A program made the translations under genes and the position numbers. This document shows positions 36,577-43,817 of a DNA stretch of 64,000 bases, one piece after another. The notes beneath the pieces are model-generated. The model made no database searches, had not been told where the DNA came from, and saw only the letters and a list, made by a program, of their open reading frames with translations. The stretch comes from Bailinhaonella thermotolerans (GTDB lineage Bacteria > Actinomycetota > Actinomycetes > Streptosporangiales > Streptosporangiaceae). The stretch is taken from contig NZ_QZEY01000002.1 in the NCBI RefSeq assembly GCF_003594875.1, forward strand, positions 310,001 through 374,000, given 5' to 3'. The first letter of the stretch is position 1. Each line of letters begins with the position of its first letter.

Positions 36577-36745
36577 GCTCACGTTCCCCGTACGGCACGA
36601 TGATCTCGGGCGGGCATCATCGCATGCCCCGCGCCTCCCCCGGATACGAGTTACCAAGCAAAGCGCAATACGTCACCTTTTGTCAGCGCTTCGCCGTAAA
36701 TAACCGGAAACATACCGGCAACATCTCGGGCCTACGCTGCGCCGC

Positions 36746-37186
36746 ATGGAGATCACGCTGACCGCCGAGCCCCCGGGCTCGCCCGTCATCCTCGGCCTGT
36801 GCGCGGCCCAGCAGGCCGAGCTGGCCGGCCGGTACGCCGAGGAGCACACGCCCCTCGCCGTCCACCCCGGGATCCGCTTCGTGGTGGCCTGGGCCGGCCG
36901 CGACCCGGCCGGATGCGCGGGCCTGCAGCTCCTGGAACCCGGCGTCGGCGAGCTCAAGCGCATGTACGTCGTCCCCGGGCACCGCGGCAGAGGCCTGTCC
37001 CGGCTCCTGCTGGCCGAGGTCGAGCGGCTCGCGCGCGAGGACGGCCTCCGCGAGATCCGCCTGGAGACGGGCGACCGGCAGCCCGAGGCCATCGCCCTCT
37101 ACACCTCCAGCGGCTACCGCGAGATCCCCCGCTTCGGCCCCTACGAGGACTGGCCCCTCAGTCACTGCTTCGCCAAGGCCCTCTGA
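36746..37186 (+). CDS. GNAT-family N-acetyltransferase
   Basis: A 146-residue acetyl-CoA-dependent acetyltransferase. The acetyl-CoA motif A is LKRMYVVPGHRGRGLSRLLL (about 72-91; R-G-x-G), and motif B includes LETGDRQPEAIALYTSSGYREI, typical of the small single-domain group that acetylates amino acids or amines. The start is ATG 36746 without a ribosome site; a TACGCT hexamer at 36733-36738 suggests a leaderless message. It is divergent from the kinase gene across a comparatively AT-rich 169-base region. Confidence 0.88.
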   Translation: MEITLTAEPPGSPVILGLCAAQQAELAGRYAEEHTPLAVHPGIRFVVAWAGRDPAGCAGLQLLEPGVGELKRMYVVPGHRGRGLSRLLLAEVERLAREDGLREIRLETGDRQPEAIALYTSSGYREIPRFGPYEDWPLSHCFAKAL

Positions 37187-37288
37187 CGCCCGCGCGCCTC
37201 GCGCCGGTCTCGCGGTCTCCGCCCCCGACGGCGCGGGCGGGGATCACGTGACCGGCGCGCGGCCTGCCCGGGCTCGCCGGGCGGCGGT

Positions 37289-37330
37289 CAGGGACGGGCG
37301 GTCGGGGACGGGCGGTCGGGGACGGGCGGT
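37289..37330. repeat. 14-bp tandem repeat, three copies
   Basis: Units of CGGGGACGGGCGGT (first copy CAGGGACGGGCGGT) start at 37289, 37303 and 37317. The array ends at the first base of the stop codon of the following minus-strand gene, the same placement as the 14-bp array at 31493. Confidence 0.8.
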
Positions 37331-38925
37331 CAGGGGACGAGGGCGCCGGGGTTGAGGACGCCGGCCGGGTCGAGGGCGGCCTTGACCGCGCGCAGGACGT
37401 CCACGCCCAGCTCGCCGATCTCGGCGGCGTACCAGGGCCGGTGGTCGCGGCCGACGCCGTGGTGGTGGCTGATCGTGCCGCCCGCCTCGATGATCGCCTG
37501 GTTCGCCGCGTGCTTGGCGGCCGCCCACTCGCCCAGCGGGTCGCCGCCCTGCGCGGTGACCACGGTGAAGTACAGCGACGCGCCGGTGGCGTACACGTGC
37601 GAGATGTGGCACATGACCAGCGGGGTCACGCCGTGCGCCGAGAGCGCCGAGGTGATCGCCAGGCGCACGGCCTCGTACAGGCGCGGCACGCCCGACCAGA
37701 ACGCCGCGGTCTCCAGGGTCTCGACCGTCGCCCCGGCGCCGAGCAGCGAGTCCCGCAGGTACGGCGCCGAGTAGCGCCCGTGCGCCCACGCCTCGCCGGG
37801 CTCGGGGCCCAGCGGCTCCCCGCCGTGGCGCCGCAGCACGCCCGAGGCCGCGGCCTGGCGGGCGGCCGCCTCCTCGGCGGCGCCCTCGTATCCGGCGACG
37901 ACCAGGCAGCCCGCGGCGGTGTCCAGCGCGCCCAGGTCGCCCGGCCGGGCCAGCCCGATCATGGTCTCGGTCTCGTCGGACAGCCGCAGCACCGTCGGCA
38001 GCGGCCCCTCCTGCGCCAGCGCGCGCAGCGCCGCGGCCCCCTCGGCGAAGCCCGCGAAGCGCCACCCCTCGTACAGCCGCACGGCGGGCGCCCGCCGTAC
38101 GCGGACGGTCAGGGAGGTGATCACGCCGAACGCGCCCTCGGAGCCCAGCACGAGCTGGCGCAGGTCCGGCCCGGCGGCCGACTTGGGGGCGCGGCCGGCG
38201 TCGAGCGTGCCGCGCGGGGTGGCCACGCGCAGGGCCACCACGAGGTCGTCGAAGCGGCCGTACCCGGCCGAGGCCTGGCCGCTGGAGCGCGCGGCGGCGA
38301 ACCCGCCGAGGGTGGCGTACTCGAAGGACTGCGGGAAGTGCCCGATCGTGAGCCCGTGCGCGGCCAGCAGCGCCTCGGCCTGCGGCGCGCGCACGCCCGG
38401 CTCGAACGTCGCCGTCATCGACTCCGGGTCCACCGCGAGCAGGCGATTCATCCGGCCCACGTCGAGCGCGACGACGCCGGCGAACCCCTGGGGCGAGGCG
38501 GTCAGGCCGCCCACCACGGAGGTGCCGCCGCCGAACGGCACGACGGCCAGCCGGTGCGCCGTGCACACCGACAGGACCGCGAGCACCTCTTCGTGCGTGG
38601 CGGGCAGCACGACCGCGCCGGGGGCGTCGGATCCGTCCCCCGCGCGCATCCGCAGCAGGTCCGGGGTGGACTTGCCGCGCGTGTGGCGGATGCGGGCGTC
38701 GTCGTCGGTGCGCACGTGGCCGGGGCCGACGACGGCCTCCAGCGCCGTGAGCGCGGCCGGGGGCAGCGCGGCGGCGGGCAGCCGCACCTCCCCGAAGGTG
38801 GCCTCCGGCGCCGCGGGGGGCTTGACCCCCAGCATGTCCCGCAGCAGCGCGCGGACCCCTTCGGGCAGTTCGGCGGCCTTGGCCGGGTCTCCCCACCCGG
38901 ACCAGAGCATCGGTTCGGCGCTCAC
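37330..38925 (-). CDS. FAD-linked oxidase, alkyl-dihydroxyacetonephosphate synthase-like
   Basis: A 531-residue flavoprotein of the VAO/AGPS type. The FAD-binding domain shows VVPFGGGTSVVGG (about 128-140) and FATLGG-like EYATLGGFAA, with VLGSEGAFGVIT. The C-terminal half carries features of alkyl-DHAP synthase: CHISHVYATGASLYFTV and the triple-His motif SHHHGVGRDHRPWY. AGPS replaces the acyl chain of acyl-DHAP with a fatty alcohol, the committed step to ether lipids. D-lactate or glycolate oxidases of the same fold lack the HHH motif. The start is GTG 38925 with GAGGAGGGG nine bases upstream. It is divergent from a TetR gene that leads into glpD, whose product is DHAP. Confidence 0.87.
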   Translation of the reverse strand: MSAEPMLWSGWGDPAKAAELPEGVRALLRDMLGVKPPAAPEATFGEVRLPAAALPPAALTALEAVVGPGHVRTDDDARIRHTRGKSTPDLLRMRAGDGSDAPGAVVLPATHEEVLAVLSVCTAHRLAVVPFGGGTSVVGGLTASPQGFAGVVALDVGRMNRLLAVDPESMTATFEPGVRAPQAEALLAAHGLTIGHFPQSFEYATLGGFAAARSSGQASAGYGRFDDLVVALRVATPRGTLDAGRAPKSAAGPDLRQLVLGSEGAFGVITSLTVRVRRAPAVRLYEGWRFAGFAEGAAALRALAQEGPLPTVLRLSDETETMIGLARPGDLGALDTAAGCLVVAGYEGAAEEAAARQAAASGVLRRHGGEPLGPEPGEAWAHGRYSAPYLRDSLLGAGATVETLETAAFWSGVPRLYEAVRLAITSALSAHGVTPLVMCHISHVYATGASLYFTVVTAQGGDPLGEWAAAKHAANQAIIEAGGTISHHHGVGRDHRPWYAAEIGELGVDVLRAVKAALDPAGVLNPGALVP

Positions 38926-39014
38926 GCTCGCGATCCCCTCCTCACTTCGGCTCCCCCGGGGACGGGCCCCCGCGTCCCGGCCGCGCGGCGGCGGCCTTCC
39001 CCGCGGAACGGGCT

Positions 39015-39020
39015 TACACT
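39015..39020 (+). promoter_or_regulatory. -10 element of a leaderless TetR gene
   Basis: TACACT ends seven bases before the TetR ATG at 39028, so transcription should begin at or next to the A of the start codon. No ribosome site precedes the gene. TGTGAC (39020-39025) and GTCACA (39041-39046) form an inverted repeat around the start, a possible autoregulatory site. Confidence 0.45.
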
Positions 39021-39027
39021 GTGACAT

Positions 39028-39597
39028 ATGGCGTCGATTCGTCACAAGAACCGGGCCGACGACGACGTGGTCCTGGACGCCGCCCGGGACTGCGTGCTCG
39101 CGGTGGGAGTGCGGCGGACCACGCTGACCGAGGTGGCGCGGCGCGCGGGGATGTCCCGCATGACCATCTACCGGCGCTGGCCGGACGTCCGCTCGCTCGT
39201 TGGGGACCTCATGACCCGCGAATGGGTGAACCTGGCCAGGGAGGCCGAGGACGCGGCGGCCGGGGAGAGCGCCCGCGAGCGGGGCGTGGCCGCGATCGCC
39301 GCCGCGGTCTCGGCGCTGACCGCCCACCCGCTCTGGCGCAAGATCGTGGACGTGGACCCCGAGCTGCTGCTGCCGTACCTGCTGCACCGCCTGGGCTCCA
39401 GCCAGCACACGATGATCGGGATGACCGCGCGGATCGTCCGCGAGGGCCAGGCCGACGGCAGCGTGCGCGCCGGGGACCCGGCCGTCCTGGCCCGCGCGGT
39501 GTTCCTGACCGCGCAGTCCTTCGCGCTGTCGGCCGGGGTCGCCGGGGCGCCGCCGGAGGAGCTGGCCGCCCTCCTGGACCGGTACCTCCGCCCGTGA
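39028..39597 (+). CDS. TetR-family transcriptional regulator
   Basis: A 189-residue repressor. The helix-turn-helix is LTEVARRAGMSRMTIYRRWP (about 33-52). The C-terminal domain is helical with no strong subgroup motif. The gene appears leaderless. It is divergent from the alkyl-DHAP-synthase-like gene and followed by glpD on its own strand, so it probably controls one or both. Its GTGA end overlaps the possible start of a 65-residue ORF. Confidence 0.9.
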   Translation: MASIRHKNRADDDVVLDAARDCVLAVGVRRTTLTEVARRAGMSRMTIYRRWPDVRSLVGDLMTREWVNLAREAEDAAAGESARERGVAAIAAAVSALTAHPLWRKIVDVDPELLLPYLLHRLGSSQHTMIGMTARIVREGQADGSVRAGDPAVLARAVFLTAQSFALSAGVAGAPPEELAALLDRYLRP

Positions 39598-39791
39598 CGG
39601 CGCACGCTCCGGCCCCGCCCGCCCCGGCCCCGCGCCGCCCGGCCGCCTCCGGCCTGCCGTACGTCCCGGCGGCGTACGCCCTGGCGACGCGCGACGCGGC
39701 GGCGCGCGGCCCCGGCGGGCGCGAGCTGACGCCGCACGACCTGACGCCGCACGACCTGACGACGCACGACCTGACGACGTACGAGGGGTGA
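39594..39791 (+). CDS. Possible 65-residue protein with pentapeptide repeats (hypothetical)
   Basis: A GTG at 39594 overlaps the TetR stop (GTGA) and opens a frame that ends two bases before the glpD start at 39794. The predicted protein is 65 residues: a Pro/Ala-rich first half and a C-terminal run of four LT-[PT]-[HY]-[DE] pentapeptides from the 15-bp repeat at 39726. The overlap at both ends is what a translationally coupled gene would look like. However, the composition is low-complexity and no family is recognised, so it could equally be a spacer that happens to be open. Confidence 0.35.
   Translation: MTAHAPAPPAPAPRRPAASGLPYVPAAYALATRDAAARGPGGRELTPHDLTPHDLTTHDLTTYEG
39726..39785. repeat. 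15-bp tandem repeat, four copies
   Basis: CTGACGCCGCACGAC (39726 and 39741), CTGACGACGCACGAC (39756) and CTGACGACGTACGAG (39771). The last copy ends within the glpD ribosome site (GAGGGG at 39783-39788), so copy-number change would move or alter translation signals upstream of glpD. Confidence 0.9.
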
Positions 39792-39793
39792 CC

Positions 39794-41299
39794 GTGAACT
39801 CGTCGCTGAACGCCGCCCGCCGGGCCAGGGAACTGGGCCTGGTCGCCGAGGAGACCGTGGACCTGCTGGTCGTGGGCCTGGGCGCCACCGGCGCGGGCGT
39901 CGCGCTGGACGCCGCGTCGCGCGGCCTGTCCGTCGCCGCGATCGACGCGCACGACCTGGCCTTCGGGACCTCGCGGTGGAGCTCCAAGCTGATCCACGGC
40001 GGCCTGCGGTACCTCGCCTCCGGGCAGGTCGGGCTGGCCCGTGAGAGCGCCGTCGAGCGCGGGATCCTGATGCGCCGCACCGCGCCCCACCTGGTGGCCG
40101 CGCAGCCGTTCGCGATGCCGCTCACCGCCTCGGTGGGCCGAGCCCAGGAGAGCCTGGTCCGGGCCGGGCTGCGCGCCGGCGACCTGCTGCGGATCTCCGC
40201 CGGGACGCCCCGCCGCGTCCTCCCCGGGCCCAGCTCCCTCCCGGCCCGCGAGACCCTGCGCCTGGTCCCCGGCCTGCGGGCGGACGGCCTGCGCGGCGCC
40301 CTGCTCTCCTGGGACGGCCGGCTGACCGATGACGCCCGCCTCGTCGTGGCGATCGCCCGCACCGCCGCCGCGCACGGGGCCCGCGTCCTCACCCGCTGCC
40401 GCGCGCTCTCCCTCACCGGCGCGGGCGCGGTCGTCCGCGACGAGCTGACCGGCGAGGAGTTCACCGTGCGCGCCCGCGCCGTGGTCAACGCCGCCGGGGT
40501 CTGGGCCGGGGGCCTCGACGGGTCCGTACGGCTGCGCCCCTCGCGCGGCACGCACCTGGTGCTGCGCGCCGAGACCCTCGGCTCGCCGCGGGCCGGGCTG
40601 CACGTGCCGATCCCCGGCGAGCTGAACCGCTTCGTGCTCGTGCTGCCGCAGCACGACGGCCGGGTGTACGTCGGGCTGACCGACGAGCCGGTGGAGGGCC
40701 CGGTCCCGGACGTGCCGGAGGTCCCGGAGTCCGACGTGGACTTCCTGCTGGGCGTCCTCGGGAGCGTGCTGGAGCGGCCGGTGCCCCGCGAGGCCGTCGC
40801 GGGCGCGTTCGCCGGCCTGCGCCCGCTGCTGGACGCCGGGGGCCGCACCTCCGACCTCTCACGCCACCACGCGGTCCTCACCTCACCCGAGGGCGTGATC
40901 ACGGTCGTCGGCGGCAAGCTCACGACGTACCGCCGCATGGCCGAGGACGCCGTGGACGCCGCCGTCGCCGCCCGCGGCCTGCGCGCCGGGCGGTCCGTCA
41001 CCGCCGGGCTGCCGCTCGTGGGCGCGGCCGACCCCGCCGCCGTCCCCGCCCCGGCGCGGCTCGCCCGCCGATACGGCGCCGAGGCCCCGGCCGTCCTGTC
41101 GCTGGCCTCCCTCGACCCGTCCCTGGCCGCGCCCGTCGCGCCCGGCTCGCCGGTCACCGGGGCCGAGCTGGCGTTCGCCGTACGCCACGAGGGGGCGCTG
41201 GACGTGGCGGACCTGCTGGACCGGCGCACCCGGGTCGGGCTGATCCCCGAGGACCGGGAGGCCGCCGTCCCCGCCGCCCGCGAGGCGCTCGCCCGCTGA
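39794..41299 (+). CDS. glpD: Glycerol-3-phosphate dehydrogenase (FAD, GlpD type)
   Basis: A 501-residue membrane-associated flavoenzyme oxidising sn-glycerol 3-phosphate to dihydroxyacetone phosphate. The dinucleotide fold is LLVVGLGATGAGVALDAASRG near residue 24. FGTSRWSSKLIHGGLRYL is the GlpD/GlpA signature, and VVGGKLTTYRRMAEDAVDAA marks the end of the catalytic domain, followed by the GlpD C-terminal helical domain. The start is GTG 39794, six bases after GAGGGG; GTG 39788 lies inside that site. DHAP is the backbone needed by the neighbouring alkyl-DHAP-synthase-like enzyme. Confidence 0.93.
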   Translation: MNSSLNAARRARELGLVAEETVDLLVVGLGATGAGVALDAASRGLSVAAIDAHDLAFGTSRWSSKLIHGGLRYLASGQVGLARESAVERGILMRRTAPHLVAAQPFAMPLTASVGRAQESLVRAGLRAGDLLRISAGTPRRVLPGPSSLPARETLRLVPGLRADGLRGALLSWDGRLTDDARLVVAIARTAAAHGARVLTRCRALSLTGAGAVVRDELTGEEFTVRARAVVNAAGVWAGGLDGSVRLRPSRGTHLVLRAETLGSPRAGLHVPIPGELNRFVLVLPQHDGRVYVGLTDEPVEGPVPDVPEVPESDVDFLLGVLGSVLERPVPREAVAGAFAGLRPLLDAGGRTSDLSRHHAVLTSPEGVITVVGGKLTTYRRMAEDAVDAAVAARGLRAGRSVTAGLPLVGAADPAAVPAPARLARRYGAEAPAVLSLASLDPSLAAPVAPGSPVTGAELAFAVRHEGALDVADLLDRRTRVGLIPEDREAAVPAAREALAR

Positions 41300-41354
41300 G
41301 CCCGCCGGGACAGATCCCGCCGGGCCCGCCGCGAGATCCTGTCCGCACATCGGC

Positions 41355-41392
41355 CGAAAGCGAGGGACGTCACCGAAAGTGAGAGGTGTCAC
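41355..41392. repeat. 19-bp direct repeat upstream of the iron box
   Basis: Two adjacent copies, 41355-41373 and 41374-41392, of CGAAAGYGAGRGRYGTCAC match at 15 of 19 positions. Tandem direct repeats just upstream of a promoter are a common form of activator binding site. No candidate regulator is identifiable. Confidence 0.6.
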
Positions 41393-41409
41393 TGCCCCGG
41401 AACGGGGGA

Positions 41410-41428
41410 TTAGGTTAGTCTTACCTAA
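41410..41428. promoter_or_regulatory. Iron box (DmdR/IdeR/DtxR type)
   Basis: TTAGGTTAGTCTTACCTAA is a near-perfect 19-bp palindrome matching the actinobacterial iron-box form TTAGGTTAGSCTAACCTAA. It lies 28 bases before the GTG of the sucrase/ferredoxin-like gene, so that gene should be repressed when iron is plentiful. Confidence 0.88.
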
Positions 41429-41456
41429 TCGAACGAGTGAGAGGCGGTAGGCGAGC

Positions 41457-42419
41457 GTGACCGACGGGGGCCAGGGGACGCCGGGGGCGAGGGCGCGCGG
41501 CTGCGCGCACGCCTACGGATGCCACACGCCCGCCGTGCCGGCGTTCGCCAGCGCCACCGTGGGGGCCCGGGCCTGGCTGCTCGTGGAACACGAGGGACCC
41601 TGGGCCGCCTACCTCGACGAGTGCGCCTCACTGCCCCCCGAGGTCGCCGGGCTGGTCGCCCGCGCGACCGAGGCCGGGGTGCGGCCCCAGCTCATCCGCA
41701 GGCCCGGCGCCCGGCGGCGCGACGCGTCCGCCCGGCGGGTCTATGTCGGCTGGTCCGCGGGCGACTCTCCGTGGCTGGAGGAGCGGGTCGTCACCGATCT
41801 CGCCGATCTCGCCCGGCTCGATCTGGACGCCGTCGCCCGGGGCGAGCGGCCGCACTTCGGCCCTCTCGTCACCGAACCGGTGGCGCTCGTCTGCACCCAC
41901 GCCAAGCGCAACGCCTGCTGCGCCCGGCTGGGCCTCCCACTCGCACGCGAGCTGCACGACAAATGGCCGCGAAACGTATGGGAAACGACACATGTCGGCG
42001 GCGATCGATACGCCGCTAACCTGGTGTGCTTGCCACACGGGCTCTACTACGGCAGCATGTCCCAGGCTGCGGCGATCGCCGCAGTCGAAGCTTACCGGCG
42101 CGGCGAGGTCATCCTCGACCGTCTCCGGGGGCGCTCAGGCATCCCAGAGCCACTGCAAGCCGCTGAGCATTTCGTGCGTGCCCATACGGGAGAGCTCGCG
42201 CTCGGCGGAGTGGCCGTGGAGTCCAGTGTGACGGACGGCGACGCCACCGAGGCCATCGTGCTCGGGGGTGGCGCCCGGTATCGGGTAGTGGTCGAACGAT
42301 CGGCCTTCAGGCCGTGCCCCCCTGCGGGCGCGCCGGAGTGCACCGATACGATCGCAACCTACCGGTTGGCCCTGCTGCTCGAAATGAGCCGGCAGCCGGC
42401 CACGTCCGCCCGGGCATAG
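41457..42419 (+). CDS. Sucrase/ferredoxin-like protein (thioredoxin-fold, iron-regulated)
   Basis: A 320-residue protein of the sucraseferredoxin-like family. Conserved features are Cys16 and Cys22, the VCTHAKRNACC block (Cys146, His148, Cys154, Cys155) and HVGGDRYAANLVCLPHGLYYG (Cys191, His194). The fold is thioredoxin-like ferredoxin, and relatives bind a [2Fe-2S] cluster. An iron box directly upstream suggests a job under iron starvation, perhaps reducing ferric siderophore. The start is GTG 41457. From about 41940 the codon choice becomes noticeably less GC-rich than the first half. Confidence 0.85.
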   Translation: MTDGGQGTPGARARGCAHAYGCHTPAVPAFASATVGARAWLLVEHEGPWAAYLDECASLPPEVAGLVARATEAGVRPQLIRRPGARRRDASARRVYVGWSAGDSPWLEERVVTDLADLARLDLDAVARGERPHFGPLVTEPVALVCTHAKRNACCARLGLPLARELHDKWPRNVWETTHVGGDRYAANLVCLPHGLYYGSMSQAAAIAAVEAYRRGEVILDRLRGRSGIPEPLQAAEHFVRAHTGELALGGVAVESSVTDGDATEAIVLGGGARYRVVVERSAFRPCPPAGAPECTDTIATYRLALLLEMSRQPATSARA

Positions 42420-42542
42420 GGACCGCACAAGCGGGAACACCACGGCCGGATCCGGCGTTGGACTCAGGGATGCCTCAGAGCGTCCAATGCGGCACAAAAC
42501 CCGAAATAACTCCTCTACCTACGTCACGAAGGTGGTTCACTC

Positions 42543-42854
42543 ATGTCTCAGGTGCGTCGGCAGCTCAACCGCCCGCGTCCCAGCTGGGGATGGCAGGATG
42601 ATGCCGCGTGCCGCGGAGAGGACCTGGTGCTGTTCTTCGGCCCGGACGGTGAGCGCCAGCCCGAGCGTGAGATCCGCGAGCGCAAGGCCAAGTCGATCTG
42701 CGCTCAGTGCCCGGTTCGCGCCGAGTGCCTGGACTACGCCCTGTCCCGGCCCGAGAAGTACGGCACCTGGGGCGGCCTGAACGAGGACGAGCGCGCCTCC
42801 GAGCGTCGCCGCCGCATGCGCCGCGCCGCGAGCGCCGGCATCAGCGCCGCCTGA
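42543..42854 (+). CDS. WhiB-family transcriptional regulator
   Basis: A 103-residue Wbl protein. Four Cys that bind a [4Fe-4S] cluster are Cys23, Cys53, Cys56 and Cys62 (CAQCPVRAEC gives the CxxCx5C pattern). The G-[ST]-W-G-G turn is GTWGG at 74-78, followed by a basic Arg-rich tail for DNA or sigma-factor contact. Wbl proteins act with the housekeeping sigma factor in stress or development; the subclass is not certain. The start is ATG 42543 with AAGGTGG about nine bases upstream. Confidence 0.95.
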   Translation: MSQVRRQLNRPRPSWGWQDDAACRGEDLVLFFGPDGERQPEREIRERKAKSICAQCPVRAECLDYALSRPEKYGTWGGLNEDERASERRRRMRRAASAGISAA

Positions 42855-43030
42855 CGAAATCCTCCGAACCACGCCCTGACCGCGGCGGCATTCCCCGGTT
42901 TCACCGCCGGGAGGCCGCCGCGAACTCATGGCCGGTTCCCCCGTTCTCCGCGCACCCGGGCGCGCCGCCCGCCGCCTCCCCGTGGACCGGCGACCGCGCC
43001 CGGGCTTTTCGCTGCCCGGCCCGGGGCCGC

Positions 43031-43702
43031 TCACGCGCCCCTGACCCGGTCGAGGAGCGCGAGCACGTCGGCGTCGGTGAGCTGGTCGAACCGGCGGTAC
43101 CACTGGCCGACGGCCCGGAACGCCCACGGGGTGGCCAGCACGATCACGTCGTCGGCCTCGCGGCGCATGGCCTCCACCGTCTCCGCCGCCCCGACCGGGA
43201 CGGCCAGCACGAGGCGGCGCGGGCTCCCGGCCCGCACGGCGCGCAGGGCCGCCCGCGCGGTCACGCCGGTGGCCAGCCCGTCGTCCACCACCACGACGTC
43301 GCGCCCGGCGAACGCGGGAAGCTCCCGCCCGGGGCGGTAGGCGGCCACGCGCCGCGCCAGCTCGCGCCGCTCGGCGGCCAGCGTCCCGGCCATCTCCGCG
43401 GGCTCGATCCCCAGGCGGGCCATCAGGTCCTCGTCGTAGACGGGATCGCCGCCCTCGGCCACCGCCCCGACGCCCAGCTCCGGCTGCCGCGGATAACCGA
43501 TCTTGCGGGTGACCAGGACGTCCATCTCCGCGTCCAGCCGCCGGGCGACGGCCCCGGCCACGGCGACCCCGCCGCGCGGAAGCGCCAGCACCAGCGGCCG
43601 GTCCAGCCCGAGCGCCGCGACCCGGCCGGCCAGCAGCCGCCCGGCGTCGGCCCGGTCGGACAGCGGGAGGCGCACCTCCGGCTCCGCGTGCCGCCCCGCC
43701 AC
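43031..43702 (-). CDS. Phosphoribosyltransferase-family protein
   Basis: A 223-residue type I PRTase-fold protein. The PRPP loop is VVVVDDGLATGVTARAALRA (about 150-169), two acidic residues followed by the GLATG loop. LALPRGGVAVAGAVA and TRKIGYPRQPELGVGAVAEGG are typical of a group in which real phosphoribosyl transfer has not been shown in general. The start is uncertain: GTG 43702 has GAGGGGG eight bases upstream, while GTG 43723 and GTG 43711 are also in frame. Confidence 0.82.
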   Translation of the reverse strand: MAGRHAEPEVRLPLSDRADAGRLLAGRVAALGLDRPLVLALPRGGVAVAGAVARRLDAEMDVLVTRKIGYPRQPELGVGAVAEGGDPVYDEDLMARLGIEPAEMAGTLAAERRELARRVAAYRPGRELPAFAGRDVVVVDDGLATGVTARAALRAVRAGSPRRLVLAVPVGAAETVEAMRREADDVIVLATPWAFRAVGQWYRRFDQLTDADVLALLDRVRGA

Positions 43703-43779
43703 GGTCGTCACCCCCTCGCGCACACCAGTGATCTACCCAGCCTCCATCAAGATCACCCATCCAAGATCGCGCGGCGGGG

Positions 43780-43808
43780 CGGTCCCGCCCGCCGGGCGGG
43801 CGGGACCG
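43780..43808 (-). terminator. Terminator of rsgA
   Basis: A 14-bp perfect inverted repeat (43780-43793 with 43795-43808) with a single central base lies nine bases after the rsgA stop. It would fold into a strong GC hairpin. Confidence 0.7.
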
Positions 43809-43817
43809 CGGAGACGC

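Noticed and set aside
41940-42540. Horizontally acquired segment
   Set aside because: The shift in base use is modest and occurs inside an intact actinobacterial gene, without repeats, integrase or tRNA at either side.
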